DNA of 64,000 bases from Pseudomonadota bacterium (GCA_040752895.1 JBFMHN010000001.1:598848-662847); one strand, 5' to 3'; shown: positions 33,869 to 44,190, counted from the first letter of the stretch. The notes: generated from the letters alone by a model not told the origin. Numbers and translations: made by a program.

Positions 33869-35337
33869 GCCCCGTCTCCCGGGCCTGCCAGATCGGGGGC
33901 GGCATCCTCCAGCGCTTGCGCGGCGCGAAGGACCGTCTCCTCGTCGAAGGCGCGCCCGATCAGCTGCAGCCCCAGAGGAAGCCCATCCGCCGAAAGGCCG
34001 GCCGGCACCGAAACGGCGGGCAGGCCCGCCAGGCTGGCCGGGACGGTGAAGACGTCGTTCAGGTACATGGCGATCGGGTCGTCCGTCTTCTCCCCGATCG
34101 GAAAAGCGGGCGTAGGTGTTGTCGGCGTAAGAAGAACGTCCACTTTCCGGAAGGCCGCCTCGAAATCGGCGGCGATCAGCGCGCGCACCTTCTGCGCCTT
34201 CCGATAATAGGCGTCGTAGTAACCGGCCGACAGCACGTAGGTGCCGATGAGGATCCGCCGCCGCACTTCCGGGCCGAAACCCTCGGCGCGGGTCTTCTTG
34301 TACATATCGGCAAGGTCCTTGCCCGCGACCCGAAGGCCGTAGCGGACGCCGTCGTAACGCGCGAGATTCGAGGAGGCTTCGGCCGGAGCGATGATGTAGT
34401 AATCGGCAAGGGCGTATTTCGTGTGGGGGAGTGAAACCTCGACGATCTCGGCCCCGCCCTCCTCCAGCCACGCCCGGCCCCTTGCCCATAGATCCCGGAT
34501 CTCCTGCGCCATGCCGTCCACCCGGTATTCCTTCGGGATGCCGACCTTGAGCCCGCGAACACCCGCCTTAAGCGCTGCCTCGTAATCGGGAACCGGCAGA
34601 TCGGCGGAGGTCGAATCCTTGGGGTCGAAGCCCGCCATCGCACCCAGCAGGATGGCCGCGTCCCGCACGGTACGCGCCATCGGGCCAGCCTGATCGAGGG
34701 AAGAGGCGAAGGCGATGATCCCCCACCGCGAGCAGCGGCCATAGGTGGGTTTCAAGCCGACGATCCCGCAGAAGGCGGCGGGCTGACGGATGGAGCCGCC
34801 GGTGTCCGTGCCGGTAGCGCCGAGGCAAAGCCTGGCGGCGACGGCCGCCGCCGAGCCGCCCGAGGAACCGCCGGGAACGAGCGGGCGCATGTCGCCCCGA
34901 CGCCGCCAGGGATTCTCGACGGGGCCGAAATAGCTCGTCATGTTCGAAGACCCCATGGCGAACTCGTCCAGATTCGTCTTTCCCACCAGCACGGCGCCGG
35001 CTTCCCACAGGTTTGCCGTCACCGTCGATTCGTAAGGGGGCGTAAAACCATCCAGAATGTGGGAGGCGGCGGTCGTGCGGACCCCTGCCGTGCAGAAAAG
35101 GTCCTTCACGGCGAGCGGGACGCCTTCCAGCGCCCCGCCTTCGCCCCTGGCAAGGCGTGCATCCGAAGCTTTGGCCGCGGCAAGCGCCCTTTCCGGCGTT
35201 TCCGTGATGAAGGCGTTGAGGCCGCGCCCCGCCTCAGCCGCCTTGAGGTGGGCGTTAACAAGCTCGCTGGCGCTGAAGTCTTTCTTGCGCAGGCCCTCGC
35301 GCGCCGCGGCGATCGTAAGGTCGGTCAGCCTCACCAT
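33865..35337 (-). CDS. gatA: Asp-tRNA(Asn)/Glu-tRNA(Gln) amidotransferase subunit A
   Basis: Amidase-signature enzyme that releases ammonia from glutamine for GatB. 490 residues with the catalytic Lys-Ser-Ser set: K in [12 protein letters not shown], and [15 protein letters not shown] then [17 protein letters not shown]. It starts 8 bases after gatC and overlaps gatB by 4, so the order gatC-gatA-gatB is a single unit. Confidence 0.97.
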   Translation of the reverse strand: MVRLTDLTIAAAREGLRKKDFSASELVNAHLKAAEAGRGLNAFITETPERALAAAKASDARLARGEGGALEGVPLAVKDLFCTAGVRTTAASHILDGFTPPYESTVTANLWEAGAVLVGKTNLDEFAMGSSNMTSYFGPVENPWRRRGDMRPLVPGGSSGGSAAAVAARLCLGATGTDTGGSIRQPAAFCGIVGLKPTYGRCSRWGIIAFASSLDQAGPMARTVRDAAILLGAMAGFDPKDSTSADLPVPDYEAALKAGVRGLKVGIPKEYRVDGMAQEIRDLWARGRAWLEEGGAEIVEVSLPHTKYALADYYIIAPAEASSNLARYDGVRYGLRVAGKDLADMYKKTRAEGFGPEVRRRILIGTYVLSAGYYDAYYRKAQKVRALIAADFEAAFRKVDVLLTPTTPTPAFPIGEKTDDPIAMYLNDVFTVPASLAGLPAVSVPAGLSADGLPLGLQLIGRAFDEETVLRAAQALEDAAPDLAGPGDGA

Positions 35338-35345
35338 GAAGCGGC

Positions 35346-35633
35346 CTATTCCACGACCTTTGGCACGGTAAAGAAGCCCGCCACGCGCTCCGGCGCGTTG
35401 GCGAGGATTTCTTCGCGGCGATCGGGTTCCGTGACCTTGTCGGCGCGCAAGCGCAAGCCTTGGGCGGCGACCGACGTCATCGGCTCGACGCGCGCGGTAT
35501 CAATTTCCTCAAGCTGCTTGACCCATTCGAGAATCTGCGAAAGCTCGGCGGCAAGCTCTGTCAGTTCGTCCGCATCCACGTGCAGGTGGGCAAGCGAGGC
35601 GATGCCTGCCACAGTGGCCTTGTCCAGCGACAT
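35346..35633 (-). CDS. gatC: Asp-tRNA(Asn)/Glu-tRNA(Gln) amidotransferase subunit C
   Basis: A 95-residue accessory subunit that stabilises Gat[37 protein letters not shown] and the C-terminal FFTVPKVVE are family-typical. First gene of the gatCAB unit, divergent from ruvX across about 86 bases that must hold both promoters. Confidence 0.96.
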   Translation of the reverse strand: MSLDKATVAGIASLAHLHVDADELTELAAELSQILEWVKQLEEIDTARVEPMTSVAAQGLRLRADKVTEPDRREEILANAPERVAGFFTVPKVVE

Positions 35634-35719
35634 GCGGTAAATGTCTCCTGATCAGTAACGTCGGAATGCTTTGAAAACCGGGGCATCCGGTAGAATATCG
35701 ACGGAAGGTATCACCCGGC

Positions 35720-36202
35720 ATGGCGATCTGCAACCTTATGGAACTCCGGCAACGCCTGAATCCCGGCGAGCGTCTCATCGGTTTCGACGTCGGGGAAAAA
35801 ACTATCGGGCTTGCGCTTTCCGATCCCTCCCTTGCCATCGCCACGCCGTTTGAAACGCTGCGGCGAACCAAGTTCCGCGAGGACGTCGAGAAGCTGAAGC
35901 ACCACGTCCGGGCGAACGCCGTCGGCGGCTTCGTCATCGGCCTGCCGATCAACATGAACGGAACGGAAGGACCGCGCTGCCAATCCACCCGGGCGTTCGC
36001 CGACAACCTGCTTCGGGAGATTGATCTTCCACTCGTCTTCTGGGACGAACGCCTGTCAACCGCCGCCGTGACGCGCACGCTGATCGAAGCCGATCTTTCC
36101 CGCAATCGCCGCCGCGAAGTCGTCGACAAACTCGCCGCCGCATACATCCTGCAAGGATTGCTCGATTTCTTTGCCACATCAAAAGAGAGAATGAATACGT
36201 GA
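35720..36202 (+). CDS. ruvX: Putative pre-16S rRNA nuclease / Holliday junction resolvase YqgF
   Basis: 160 residues with the RNase H-like fold: GFDVGEKTIGLALSD (first catalytic Asp), FVIGLPINMNGTEGPR, FWDERLSTAAVTRTL and the closing KLAAAYILQGLLD. Implicated in 16S rRNA 5' maturation. It starts at ATG 35720; the stop overlaps the GTG start of the following CoA-transferase gene. Confidence 0.94.
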   Translation: MAICNLMELRQRLNPGERLIGFDVGEKTIGLALSDPSLAIATPFETLRRTKFREDVEKLKHHVRANAVGGFVIGLPINMNGTEGPRCQSTRAFADNLLREIDLPLVFWDERLSTAAVTRTLIEADLSRNRRREVVDKLAAAYILQGLLDFFATSKERMNT

Positions 36203-37413
36203 CCAGCCCGCTTCAAGACCTGCGCGTTCTCGACTTCACCCGCGTCCTCGCCGGACCTTTCTGCACGCAGCTTCTCGGTGATTACGGCGCCGACGTCATC
36301 AAGATCGAACGCCCCGGCGCCGGCGACGATACCCGGAAATGGGGTCCTCCCTACCTTAAGGACACGCACGGCAGCGATACGGCGGAAAGCGCCTATTACT
36401 TGAGCGCCAACCGGAACAAGCGCTCGGTCGCGCTTGATCTCGCGCAGCCGGAAGGCCAGGCGCTAGCCAAGCGGCTGATGGAGAAGTGCGACATCGTCGT
36501 CGAAAACTTCAAGGTCGGCACCCTTGCCAAATACGGCCTTTCCTACGACCAGGTGAAGAAGGACTTTCCCGGCCTGATCTACTGCTCGATCACCGGCTTC
36601 GGCCAAACCGGTCCCTACGCCCATCGGGCGGGCTACGACTACCTGGCCCAGGCGATGGGCGGCTTGATGAGCATCACCGGCGAGCCGGAAGGCACACCGA
36701 TCAAGGTTGGCGTCGGCGTCTGCGACATCATGGCCGGCATGTACGCGGCAAGCGCGATCCTTGCCGCCCTTCACCGGCGGAGCCAAACGGGCAAAGGCGA
36801 ATATATCGACATTGGGCTTCTGGATTCGCAAATCGGCTGGCTCGTTTACGAGGGCCAAAACTACCTGTGTTCCAGGAAGGTGCCGCAGCGACAGGGGAAC
36901 GCGCACCCCAATATCGTTCCCTATCAAACCTTCCAGGCGGCGGACGGCCATCTCGTGCTGGCGGTCGGCAACGACCGCCAATTCCAGAAGTTCTGCGGCT
37001 TCGCCGGGTGTCCCGAGCTGGCAACCGACCCCCGTTTTGCAACCAACCCCATGCGGATCGCAAACCGCGAGGAGCTCACCCGGCGCCTTGGCGATATCAT
37101 CTTACAAAAGCCGGTTAACTACTGGACGGAAGCTCTGGAAAAGATGGGCGTACCGGCAGGACCGGTGAACAACATCCGAGAAGCGTTCGAGGACCCGCAG
37201 GTCCGGCATCGAGGCATGAAGATTGCGCTGCCGCACGTCTTGCGGGAGGCGCCCGTCGATCTGATCGGGAACCCGGTCAAGCTGAGCGAGGCACCCGTCT
37301 CCTACCGCTTGGCCCCACCCACCCTTGGCCAGCACACGGAGGAGGTTCTGGGCGAGCTTCTGGGCATGGCCGCATCGGAATTCGTCACGTTGCAGAAAAA
37401 AGGTGTCCTCTAG
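36199..37413 (+). CDS. CaiB/BaiF family CoA-transferase (class III)
   Basis: 404 residues: LRVLDFTRVLAGPFCTQLLG, DVIKIERPGAGDDTRKWGPP, RNKRSVALDL, GFGQTGPYAHRAGYDYLAQA and the catalytic-aspartate segment GVGVCDIMAGMYAASAI are typical. These enzymes move CoA between carboxylic acids (carnitine, formyl, succinyl and others); the substrate is not readable here. The GTG start overlaps ruvX by 4 bases, an ordering seen in related genomes. Not obviously linked to its neighbours by pathway. Confidence 0.93.
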   Translation: MTSPLQDLRVLDFTRVLAGPFCTQLLGDYGADVIKIERPGAGDDTRKWGPPYLKDTHGSDTAESAYYLSANRNKRSVALDLAQPEGQALAKRLMEKCDIVVENFKVGTLAKYGLSYDQVKKDFPGLIYCSITGFGQTGPYAHRAGYDYLAQAMGGLMSITGEPEGTPIKVGVGVCDIMAGMYAASAILAALHRRSQTGKGEYIDIGLLDSQIGWLVYEGQNYLCSRKVPQRQGNAHPNIVPYQTFQAADGHLVLAVGNDRQFQKFCGFAGCPELATDPRFATNPMRIANREELTRRLGDIILQKPVNYWTEALEKMGVPAGPVNNIREAFEDPQVRHRGMKIALPHVLREAPVDLIGNPVKLSEAPVSYRLAPPTLGQHTEEVLGELLGMAASEFVTLQKKGVL

Positions 37414-37464
37414 GCTCACCCCTTCTTGCCGAACGCCGGGCGAGCGGCGTATAGTGCCGCTTTG

Positions 37465-38430
37465 ATGAAGAAGACTGACGCCACCACCTCTTTTCCCCAT
37501 CGCCACCTGCTGGGGATCGAAGGCCTTTCGGCGGGCGAGATTTCCTTCCTCCTAACCCTTTCCGAATCCTACGTCGAACAGAACCGCCAGGCGAACAAGA
37601 AGCGCTCGCTTCTGCAGGGCCGCACGGTCATCAACCTGTTCTTCGAAAGCTCGACACGCACGCGCACCTCCTTCGAGCTTGCCTGCAAGCGTCTCGGCGG
37701 CGATGCAATCAATATGACCGTTTCCACGAGCGCCATCAAAAAGGGGGAGACCCTGATTGACACGGCGATGACGTTGAACGCGATGCACCCGGATGTCCTT
37801 GTCGTGCGCCACTCCCACAGCGGCGCCGTGCAGCTGCTTTCCGAAAAAGTCACCTGCTCGGTCATCAACGCGGGCGACGGCAGCCACGAGCACCCGACGC
37901 AGGCGCTGCTGGATGCGTTGACTATCCGCCGGCGGAAGAAAAAACTGCAAGGCCTTCGCGTGGCGATTTGCGGCGACGTGCTGCACAGCCGCGTGGCGCG
38001 CTCGAACATCTACCTTTTGAATACGATGGGGGCCAGCGTGCGCGTCGTGGCACCGGAAACCCTGCTGCCGCCCCAGATCGAACGGCTGGGCGTCGAGGTT
38101 TTCCACAACATGGCAAAAGGACTTAAGGACTGCGACATCGTCATGATGCTGCGCCTTCAGCGCGAACGCATGAACGGAAACTTCATTCCCTCCACGAAGG
38201 AATACTTCCGCTTCTTCGGACTGGACGCCGGGAAGCTTGCCAACGCCAAACCGGACGCGCTGATCATGCACCCCGGCCCCATGAACCGAGGCGTCGAAAT
38301 CGACAGCGAAGTGGCCGACGACATCGGCCGCAGCGTCATTCACGAACAGGTCGAGATGGGGGTTGCCGTCCGCATGGCGTGCCTGGACGCCCTCACCCGT
38401 TCAGCCGCGGACGGAAAGACGGCGCCATGA
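37465..38430 (+). CDS. pyrB: Aspartate carbamoyltransferase catalytic subunit
   Basis: Second step of de novo pyrimidine synthesis. 321 residues with the carbamoyl-phosphate loop [35 protein letters not shown], the [13 protein letters not shown] segment and [12 protein letters not shown]. The ATG at 37465 (KKTDATTSF) is preferred over an upstream in-frame start at 37426. Overlaps the dihydroorotase-like gene by 4 bases. No pyrI regulatory subunit is present, as usual when a PyrC-like partner follows. Confidence 0.96.
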   Translation: MKKTDATTSFPHRHLLGIEGLSAGEISFLLTLSESYVEQNRQANKKRSLLQGRTVINLFFESSTRTRTSFELACKRLGGDAINMTVSTSAIKKGETLIDTAMTLNAMHPDVLVVRHSHSGAVQLLSEKVTCSVINAGDGSHEHPTQALLDALTIRRRKKKLQGLRVAICGDVLHSRVARSNIYLLNTMGASVRVVAPETLLPPQIERLGVEVFHNMAKGLKDCDIVMMLRLQRERMNGNFIPSTKEYFRFFGLDAGKLANAKPDALIMHPGPMNRGVEIDSEVADDIGRSVIHEQVEMGVAVRMACLDALTRSAADGKTAP

Positions 38431-39728
38431 CGGTGAACGGCAAAACCGCCTATGTGAACGCCCGTCTCCTCGACCCGGCCAGCGGGCTGGACGCGCGGGG
38501 GGCGCTGCTGACGGAGGGAGAGACCATCCTCGATTTCGGTGAACGCCTCTTCGCGGAAGGCGTGCCGGAAGGCATCGCGCAGGTGGATTGCGAAGGCCAT
38601 TGCCTGGCCCCCGGCCTGATCGACGCCCGCGTTCAGCTTCGCGAACCCGGCGACGAACATAAGGAAACGATCATGACGGCCAGCCTCGCCGCCGCCGCCG
38701 GTGGGGTGACGACAATGCTGTGCCTGCCCAATACGCAGCCCCCTATCGACGACGTCGCCCTCGTCGAACTCGTGAAACACCGGGCGCGCGAGGCGGGCCT
38801 CGTCAACATCCGCCCCTTCGCCGGCATCACGAAAGGGCTGGCGGGCGAACAAATCACGGAAATGGGCCTGCTTAGCGAAGCGGGCGCGGTGGCGTTCACG
38901 GACGGGATTACGGCGGTCAAGAACACGCTGGTCTTCAAGCGCGCCTTGAGTTACGCCCGCACCTTCGATCTTCTGCTCGTCCAGCACCCGGAAAACTCGG
39001 ACCTAGCGAGCGCCGGCACGATGAACGAAGGGGAAATGGCGACCCGGCTCGGGCTTGCCGGCATTCCCACCGCCGCCGAGACGATTCTCGTCGAGCGCGA
39101 CCTTTGCCTTCTTGCCAACACCGGCGGGCGTTATCACGCGGCTCATCTTTCGACGGCGGATGCGATCGACGCCATCCGCCGGGCAAAGGCAAGAGGCCTC
39201 CACGTCACCTGCGAGACGGCGCCGCCTTACTTCGCGCTGAACGAAACGGCTGTCGGCGACTACCGGACCTTCGCCAAACTCTCGCCACCGCTGCGCAGCG
39301 AGGCCGATCGGGTGGCCATCATCGAGGGCCTGAAGGACAACACGATCGACATGATCGCAAGCGATCACGCCCCCCACGACCAGGACAGCAAGCGGCTGCC
39401 TTTCGTCCAGGCCGAAAACGGCGTCATCGGCCTGGAGACCCTGCTGCCGTTAACGCTCGAGCTCTACCACAACGGCTCCCTCCCGCTGCTCCGCGCGCTT
39501 GCGGCGCTGACCGCGGCGCCGGCCCGCATCTTCCGTCTGGCCGGCGGCGCGCTGGCCAAGGGAAAGCCCGCCGACCTCGTGCTTTTCAACCTGAACAAGC
39601 CGTGGAAGATCGCCGTCGATAAATTCCGCAGCAAGTCGAAGAACTCGCCCTTCGACGAGCGGCCCGTGCAGGGTTACGTGCTGCGAACGGTTGCGGCCGG
39701 GCGAACGGTCTATAGGCGGGAGCCATAG
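38427..39728 (+). CDS. pyrC: Dihydroorotase-like protein (PyrC) with altered first metal motif
   Basis: 433 residues of the amidohydrolase fold. The usual HxH metal motif reads ARVQ in [20 protein letters not shown], so both histidines are missing. Later metal-site residues remain ([31 protein letters not shown]). Such proteins accompany PyrB in many alphaproteobacteria, and in other bacteria inactive PyrC homologues serve as structural partners of PyrB. Whether this copy is active is therefore uncertain. ATGA overlap with pyrB; plsY follows after 3 bases. Confidence 0.88.
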   Translation: MTVNGKTAYVNARLLDPASGLDARGALLTEGETILDFGERLFAEGVPEGIAQVDCEGHCLAPGLIDARVQLREPGDEHKETIMTASLAAAAGGVTTMLCLPNTQPPIDDVALVELVKHRAREAGLVNIRPFAGITKGLAGEQITEMGLLSEAGAVAFTDGITAVKNTLVFKRALSYARTFDLLLVQHPENSDLASAGTMNEGEMATRLGLAGIPTAAETILVERDLCLLANTGGRYHAAHLSTADAIDAIRRAKARGLHVTCETAPPYFALNETAVGDYRTFAKLSPPLRSEADRVAIIEGLKDNTIDMIASDHAPHDQDSKRLPFVQAENGVIGLETLLPLTLELYHNGSLPLLRALAALTAAPARIFRLAGGALAKGKPADLVLFNLNKPWKIAVDKFRSKSKNSPFDERPVQGYVLRTVAAGRTVYRREP

Positions 39729-39731
39729 AGG

Positions 39732-40352
39732 ATGGGCTGGGCCGCCCACGTCTTGTCGGTTGAGGCGTTGATGGCGGTAGCGCTTGGCTATGCGCTCGGT
39801 TCCATCCCCTTCGGGCTTTTGCTGACGCGCCTGGCCGGGCTTGGCGATATTCAGAAAATCGGCTCCGGCAACATCGGGGCGACGAACGTGCTGCGCAGCG
39901 GATCGAAAAGCCTTGCCCTCGGCACACTGCTTCTCGACGCCGGCAAGGGGGCGGCGGCCGTCGTCATCGGCGGCGCGCTCGGCGGGCCGTTCGCGCTGAT
40001 CGCGGGTGCTGCCGCGGTCGCCGGCCACATGTTTCCGCTCTGGCTCGGGTTCCGCGGCGGCAAGGGCGTCGCCACGACGCTTGGCGTGCTGCTGGCGTAT
40101 GCCTGGCCGGTGGGCGGCATCGCCTGCGCCGTGTGGATTTTGATCGCCGTGCTCTTTCGGTACTCCTCCCTTGCCTCGATCGTTGCCATCGGTACGGCGC
40201 CGGCTTTCGCTTTTGCCCTCACCGATACAATGTTCACCGTCTTCACGGTTCTGATCGCCGTCCTTGTCCTGCTTCGCCATCACGCCAACGTCCGACGGCT
40301 GATCCGGGGGGAAGAATCCCGGATTGGGAAGCGGGCGACACCGGAGTCCTGA
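39732..40352 (+). CDS. plsY: Glycerol-3-phosphate acyltransferase PlsY
   Basis: Acyl-phosphate-dependent integral membrane acyltransferase that makes lysophosphatidate. 206 residues, several membrane segments. Family motifs: GYALGSIPFGLLLTRL, GSGNIGATNVLRSG, GHMFPLWLGFRGGKGVATTL and RHHANVRRLIRGEE. The stop overlaps the dprA start (TGATG). Confidence 0.95.
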   Translation: MGWAAHVLSVEALMAVALGYALGSIPFGLLLTRLAGLGDIQKIGSGNIGATNVLRSGSKSLALGTLLLDAGKGAAAVVIGGALGGPFALIAGAAAVAGHMFPLWLGFRGGKGVATTLGVLLAYAWPVGGIACAVWILIAVLFRYSSLASIVAIGTAPAFAFALTDTMFTVFTVLIAVLVLLRHHANVRRLIRGEESRIGKRATPES

Positions 40353-41329
40353 TGCCGCCGCGCGCGCTTTCAGACAATGAGCGCCTCGACTGGCTCCGCC
40401 TGATCCGGAGCGAGAACGTCGGCCCCATCACCTTCTTCAAATTGCTCGAAGCCTACGGCTCGGCCGCCGCGGCTCTGGAAGCCGTGCCCACGCTTGCCAG
40501 CCGCGGCGGGCGGCGAAACCCGATCCGTCTTTTCCCGGTCGCCGAGGCCCTGCGCGAGATCGAGGCCCACACCAAGCTGGGCGCGCGAATGGTTGCCTTC
40601 GGCGAACCCGATTACCCGAAGGCGCTGGCGCAGATTTACGACCCGCCGCCGATCCTGAGCCTGCGCGGGCATACCCATCTTTTCGAGAAGCCCACCCTTG
40701 CCATCGTGGGCGCCCGCAACGCCTCAGCGAACGGCCGTCGGTTCGCCGAGAGGGTGGCGAGGGATCTGGGGCAAAACGGCCTTCTCATCGCCTCCGGCCT
40801 GGCCCGCGGCATCGACACGGCCGCCCACGAAGGCAGCCTCGCAACGGGCACCGTCGCCGTGCAGGCGGGCGGCGTCAATGTCCCCTACCCGGAAGAGAAC
40901 ACGCCTCTTTACGAACGGATCGTCGAGCAAGGGATCGTCTTTTCAGAACAGCCCCTCGGCACCGTGCCGCAGGCCCGCAGTTTCCCGCGACGGAATCGGC
41001 TGGTCTCCGGCCTTTCCCTCGGCGTACTCGTCGTCGAGGCGGCGCCGAAGTCCGGCTCGCTGATTACGGCGCGGATGGCGCTGGAACAGGGCCGCGAGGT
41101 TTTTGCGGTGCCGGGCTCGCCGCTTGATCCCCGCGCCCAAGGCGCGAACCATCTCTTGCGCCAAGGCGCCGTGCTTACCGAATCGGCCCACGACGTCCTG
41201 ACAGCGCTCGCCGGGCAGCTTCGCAAGCCCCTTGAAGAGCGGGACCCCCCCGGCCGAAACCGCCGCCACCCTCGCCAGCAACCGACCACGAACTCGCACA
41301 AGCCCGCGAGGAAGTGCAGGGAATGCTAG
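40352..41329 (+). CDS. dprA: DNA-processing protein DprA, C-terminally frameshifted
   Basis: Loads RecA onto incoming single-stranded DNA during transformation. The Rossmann-fold core is intact: LAIVGARNASANGRRFA, LLIASGLARGIDTAAHEG, VYPEEN-type segment NVPYPEENTPLYERI, FPRRNRLVSGLSLGVLVVEA and GSLITARMALEQGREVFAVP. After LEERDPP the frame runs into GRNRRHPRQQPTTN and stops at 41329, so the C-terminal winged helix is out of frame. A run of 7 Cs at 41245-41251 is the likely site: 8 Cs would restore the frame to 41472. The ATG at 40352 overlaps plsY. Confidence 0.9.
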   Translation: MPPRALSDNERLDWLRLIRSENVGPITFFKLLEAYGSAAAALEAVPTLASRGGRRNPIRLFPVAEALREIEAHTKLGARMVAFGEPDYPKALAQIYDPPPILSLRGHTHLFEKPTLAIVGARNASANGRRFAERVARDLGQNGLLIASGLARGIDTAAHEGSLATGTVAVQAGGVNVPYPEENTPLYERIVEQGIVFSEQPLGTVPQARSFPRRNRLVSGLSLGVLVVEAAPKSGSLITARMALEQGREVFAVPGSPLDPRAQGANHLLRQGAVLTESAHDVLTALAGQLRKPLEERDPPGRNRRHPRQQPTTNSHKPARKCREC

Positions 41330-41472
41330 GGCCTTCGCCCGTAGTGGTTGACGAAATCCTTCGCCGATGCCAATTGTCACCCGCCGTTCTAGCGACGGTT
41401 CTTCTCGAGTTAGAGCTTGCGGGCCGCCTTGAACGCCACCCCGGTAATCAGGTTTCGTTGCTGACTCTCTAG
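41252..41472 (+). pseudogene. dprA: Out-of-frame C-terminal part of dprA (winged-helix)
   Basis: In the shifted frame the sequence continues RPKPPPPSPATDHELAQ, then MLGPSPVVVDEILRRCQLSP and LATVLLELELAGRLERHPGN, ending at TAG 41470-41472. This is the expected DprA C-terminal domain. It is lost from the protein as sequenced. Confidence 0.85.
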
Positions 41473-41517
41473 CCAGAAGACGGGATTTTAACACTTGGCA
41501 GCAGTGATTGCTTGCGC

Positions 41518-44190
41518 ATGAGCCTTGTCATCGTCGAATCGCCAGCCAAGGCGAAGACCATCAATAAGTATCTCGGCAGCGGCTATCGGGTCGTCGCGAG
41601 CTACGGTCACGTGCGCGATTTGCCCTCCAAGGCGGGATCGGTGGAGCCGGGGGAAAATTTCGTCATGCATTGGACAGTGGACGCGAAATCCGAAACGCGA
41701 ATCCAGGATATCGCCGACGCCATCAAGGGCACGAACCACCTTTATCTCGCAACGGACCCGGATCGCGAAGGCGAAGCCATCGCCTGGCACATCGAGGAAG
41801 TTCTGCGGGAACGCAACGCGCTTGAAAACGTCGAGGTGCATCGCGTCGTCTTTCACGAGATCACGAAATCGGCGGTGCTGGAGGCGATGGAGCACCCGCG
41901 CGCAATCGACCGCAAGCTCGTTGAATCCTACCTGGCGCGCCGGGCGCTGGATTACCTTGTCGGCTTTACGCTTTCGCCGGTGCTGTGGCGGAAACTTCCC
42001 GGCAGCCGTTCGGCGGGCCGCGTCCAATCCGTCGCCCTTCGCCTGATCTGCGAGCGGGAAGCCGAGATCGAGGCCTTCAAGTCGCAGGAATACTGGACGA
42101 TCGAAGCCGCCTTCGAGACGGCGAGCGGCGAGAAACTTCCGGCCAAGCTGGTCGAACTCGACGGTCAAAAAATCGAGAAGCTGAGCCTGACCTCGGAAGC
42201 GACTGCGATGGCCGCGGTCCGCCGCCTGGAACCGCTTGACTTCGCCGTCACCCGGATCGAACGCAAGCAATCCCACCGCCACCCACAGGCGCCCTTTACG
42301 ACATCGACGCTGCAGCAGGAAGCTTCGCGCAAACTCGGTTTCTCCGCCCGCCAGACGATGGATGTCGCGCAACGCCTTTACGAAGGGGTGGACATCGGCG
42401 GCGACACGGTCGGCCTCATCACCTATATGCGGACCGACAGTGTCCAGATGGCAAAGGAAGCGGTCGCCGCAAGCCGCGCCGCGATTGCCGACGGCTACGG
42501 CGAATCCTACCTGCCGAAGGCACCGCGCACCCACCGAAGCCCCGCAAAGAACGCGCAAGAAGCCCACGAGGCAATTCGCCCGACAGACTTTCGCCGCCGG
42601 CCCGATAGCGTCGCCAAGTTCCTCGGCGCGCAGCAGGCGAAATTATACGAACTCGTTTGGAAGCGGGCGATGGCGAGCCAGATGACAAGCGCGCTTTTTG
42701 ACAATGTCGGCGTCGACATCACGGCTTCGGCCGGAAGAGACAGCTTTCGCGCAACCGGCTCCGTCCTCGTCTTCGACGGGTTTCTAAAACTTTACCAGGA
42801 GGGCCGCGACGAACCGGGCGAGGAAGAGGAAAGCAACCGGCTTCCAAACGTCGCGGAAGCGGAGCGGTTACCGCAAAAACAAATCCAGCCGGAGCAGCAC
42901 TTCACCCAACCCCCGCCGCGCTATTCAGAGGCAAGCCTCGTCAAGCGCCTCGAGGAACTCGGCATCGGCCGGCCCTCAACCTACGCCTCGATCATCTCGG
43001 TCCTTCAGGACCGCGACTACGTCCGGCTGGAAAAAAAGCGTTTTACCCCCGAAGACCGCGGCCGCCTGGTTACCGCCTTCCTGGCCAATTTTTTCCAGCG
43101 CTACGTTCAGTACCACTTTACGGCCGAGCTCGAAGATCAGCTCGACGACATCTCTCAAGGCCGAACCGACTGGAAGCGGGTGCTGCACGATTTTTGGACA
43201 CACTTCGAGCAGGCGGTTGACCAAACCAAGGATCTCGCGATCAAGGATGTGCTCGACGCCCTCGATCAGGCGCTTGGCCCCCACCTCTTTCCGCAAACGG
43301 ATCCGAACAAGGACCCGCGCCTCTGCCCGGCTTGCAAGAAGGGGAAGCTTTCGCTGAAGCTCGGCAAGTTCGGCGCGTTTATTGGTTGCGCGACCTATCC
43401 GGAATGCCGCTACACCCGCCAGCTTGCCGAAGGCCTACAGGGGGAAGACGGCCTGGCCCTCGACGGCCCCCTCGAACTCGGCGAAGACCCCGAAACCGGC
43501 CTCAAGGTGACGCTTCGCAAGGGACCTTACGGGCATTATTTCCAACTGGGAGAAGCCGAGAAGAAAGGCGACAAGCCGAAGCGGGTTTCGCTTCCGAAGG
43601 ATCGCGCGCCGGCCGAGGCCAATCTCGACTTCGCGCTGAAGCTGCTTCGCCTGCCGCGGGAGATCGGCACGCACCCGCAAAGCGGCCAGCCGATTCTGGC
43701 TGGGCTTGGGCGGTACGGTCCCTACCTCCAGCATGAAAAGGAATATCGGTCGCTGCCAAACGTCGAGGACGTGCTCACGATCGGCCTCAACCGCGCCGTC
43801 GACGTGCTGGCGACGCCGCCCGCGAAGCGGCGGGGAGCGGCGGCGCTGCGCGTGCTTGGCGCGCACCCCGACGACGGCAAACCGGTTACCGTCCACGACG
43901 GAAGGTACGGGCCTTACGTGAAGCACGGCGGCACCAACGCCACCATTCCGAAAGACAGCTCCCCGGACACCATCGCGTTGAACGACGCGCTACAGTTGCT
44001 CGCGGCCCGAAAAGAGCGCAAAAAGCAGAAAAAAGGCGCTAAAGGCCCCGCAAATAAGGACCGTTCGAACAAGACGAAGACGAAGACGAAGACAAAGACA
44101 AAAACGAAGACGAAAACAAAGAGAACGAAGAAGGCGGGGAAAAAGACGGCCGACGGCGCTTCGGCGCCCCCCGCATCAACAGACGATTGA
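41518..44190 (+). CDS. topA: DNA topoisomerase I
   Basis: Relaxes negative supercoils. 890 residues: Toprim domain (LVIVESPAKAKTINKYLG, ATDPDREGEAIAWHIEEVL), the active-site tyrosine in GLITYMRTDSVQM, SAGRVQSVALRLICERE, a zinc-finger segment (LCPACKKGKLSLKLGKFGAF, IGCATYPECRY) and repeated C-terminal domains ending in a Lys/Thr-rich tail (TKTKTKTKTK then RTKKAGKKTADG). The ATG at 41518 is preferred to TTG at 41512. rnr follows with a 4-base overlap. Confidence 0.96.
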   Translation: MSLVIVESPAKAKTINKYLGSGYRVVASYGHVRDLPSKAGSVEPGENFVMHWTVDAKSETRIQDIADAIKGTNHLYLATDPDREGEAIAWHIEEVLRERNALENVEVHRVVFHEITKSAVLEAMEHPRAIDRKLVESYLARRALDYLVGFTLSPVLWRKLPGSRSAGRVQSVALRLICEREAEIEAFKSQEYWTIEAAFETASGEKLPAKLVELDGQKIEKLSLTSEATAMAAVRRLEPLDFAVTRIERKQSHRHPQAPFTTSTLQQEASRKLGFSARQTMDVAQRLYEGVDIGGDTVGLITYMRTDSVQMAKEAVAASRAAIADGYGESYLPKAPRTHRSPAKNAQEAHEAIRPTDFRRRPDSVAKFLGAQQAKLYELVWKRAMASQMTSALFDNVGVDITASAGRDSFRATGSVLVFDGFLKLYQEGRDEPGEEEESNRLPNVAEAERLPQKQIQPEQHFTQPPPRYSEASLVKRLEELGIGRPSTYASIISVLQDRDYVRLEKKRFTPEDRGRLVTAFLANFFQRYVQYHFTAELEDQLDDISQGRTDWKRVLHDFWTHFEQAVDQTKDLAIKDVLDALDQALGPHLFPQTDPNKDPRLCPACKKGKLSLKLGKFGAFIGCATYPECRYTRQLAEGLQGEDGLALDGPLELGEDPETGLKVTLRKGPYGHYFQLGEAEKKGDKPKRVSLPKDRAPAEANLDFALKLLRLPREIGTHPQSGQPILAGLGRYGPYLQHEKEYRSLPNVEDVLTIGLNRAVDVLATPPAKRRGAAALRVLGAHPDDGKPVTVHDGRYGPYVKHGGTNATIPKDSSPDTIALNDALQLLAARKERKKQKKGAKGPANKDRSNKTKTKTKTKTKTKTKTKRTKKAGKKTADGASAPPASTDD
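44073..44123 (+). repeat. AAGACG-type hexamer repeat encoding the TopA Thr-Lys tail
   Basis: About eight imperfect 6-base units (AAGACG, AAGACA, AAAACG) encode alternating Thr-Lys near the TopA C-terminus. The unit is a multiple of 3, so length changes keep the frame. A basic tail could add DNA affinity. Confidence 0.8.

Noticed and set aside
32417..34489. A single 690-residue minus-strand frame joining gatB with an N-terminal extension
   Set aside because: The extension lies on an unused frame inside gatA and has no gatA or gatB homology; the gatB start at 33868 with ATGA overlap is the right one.
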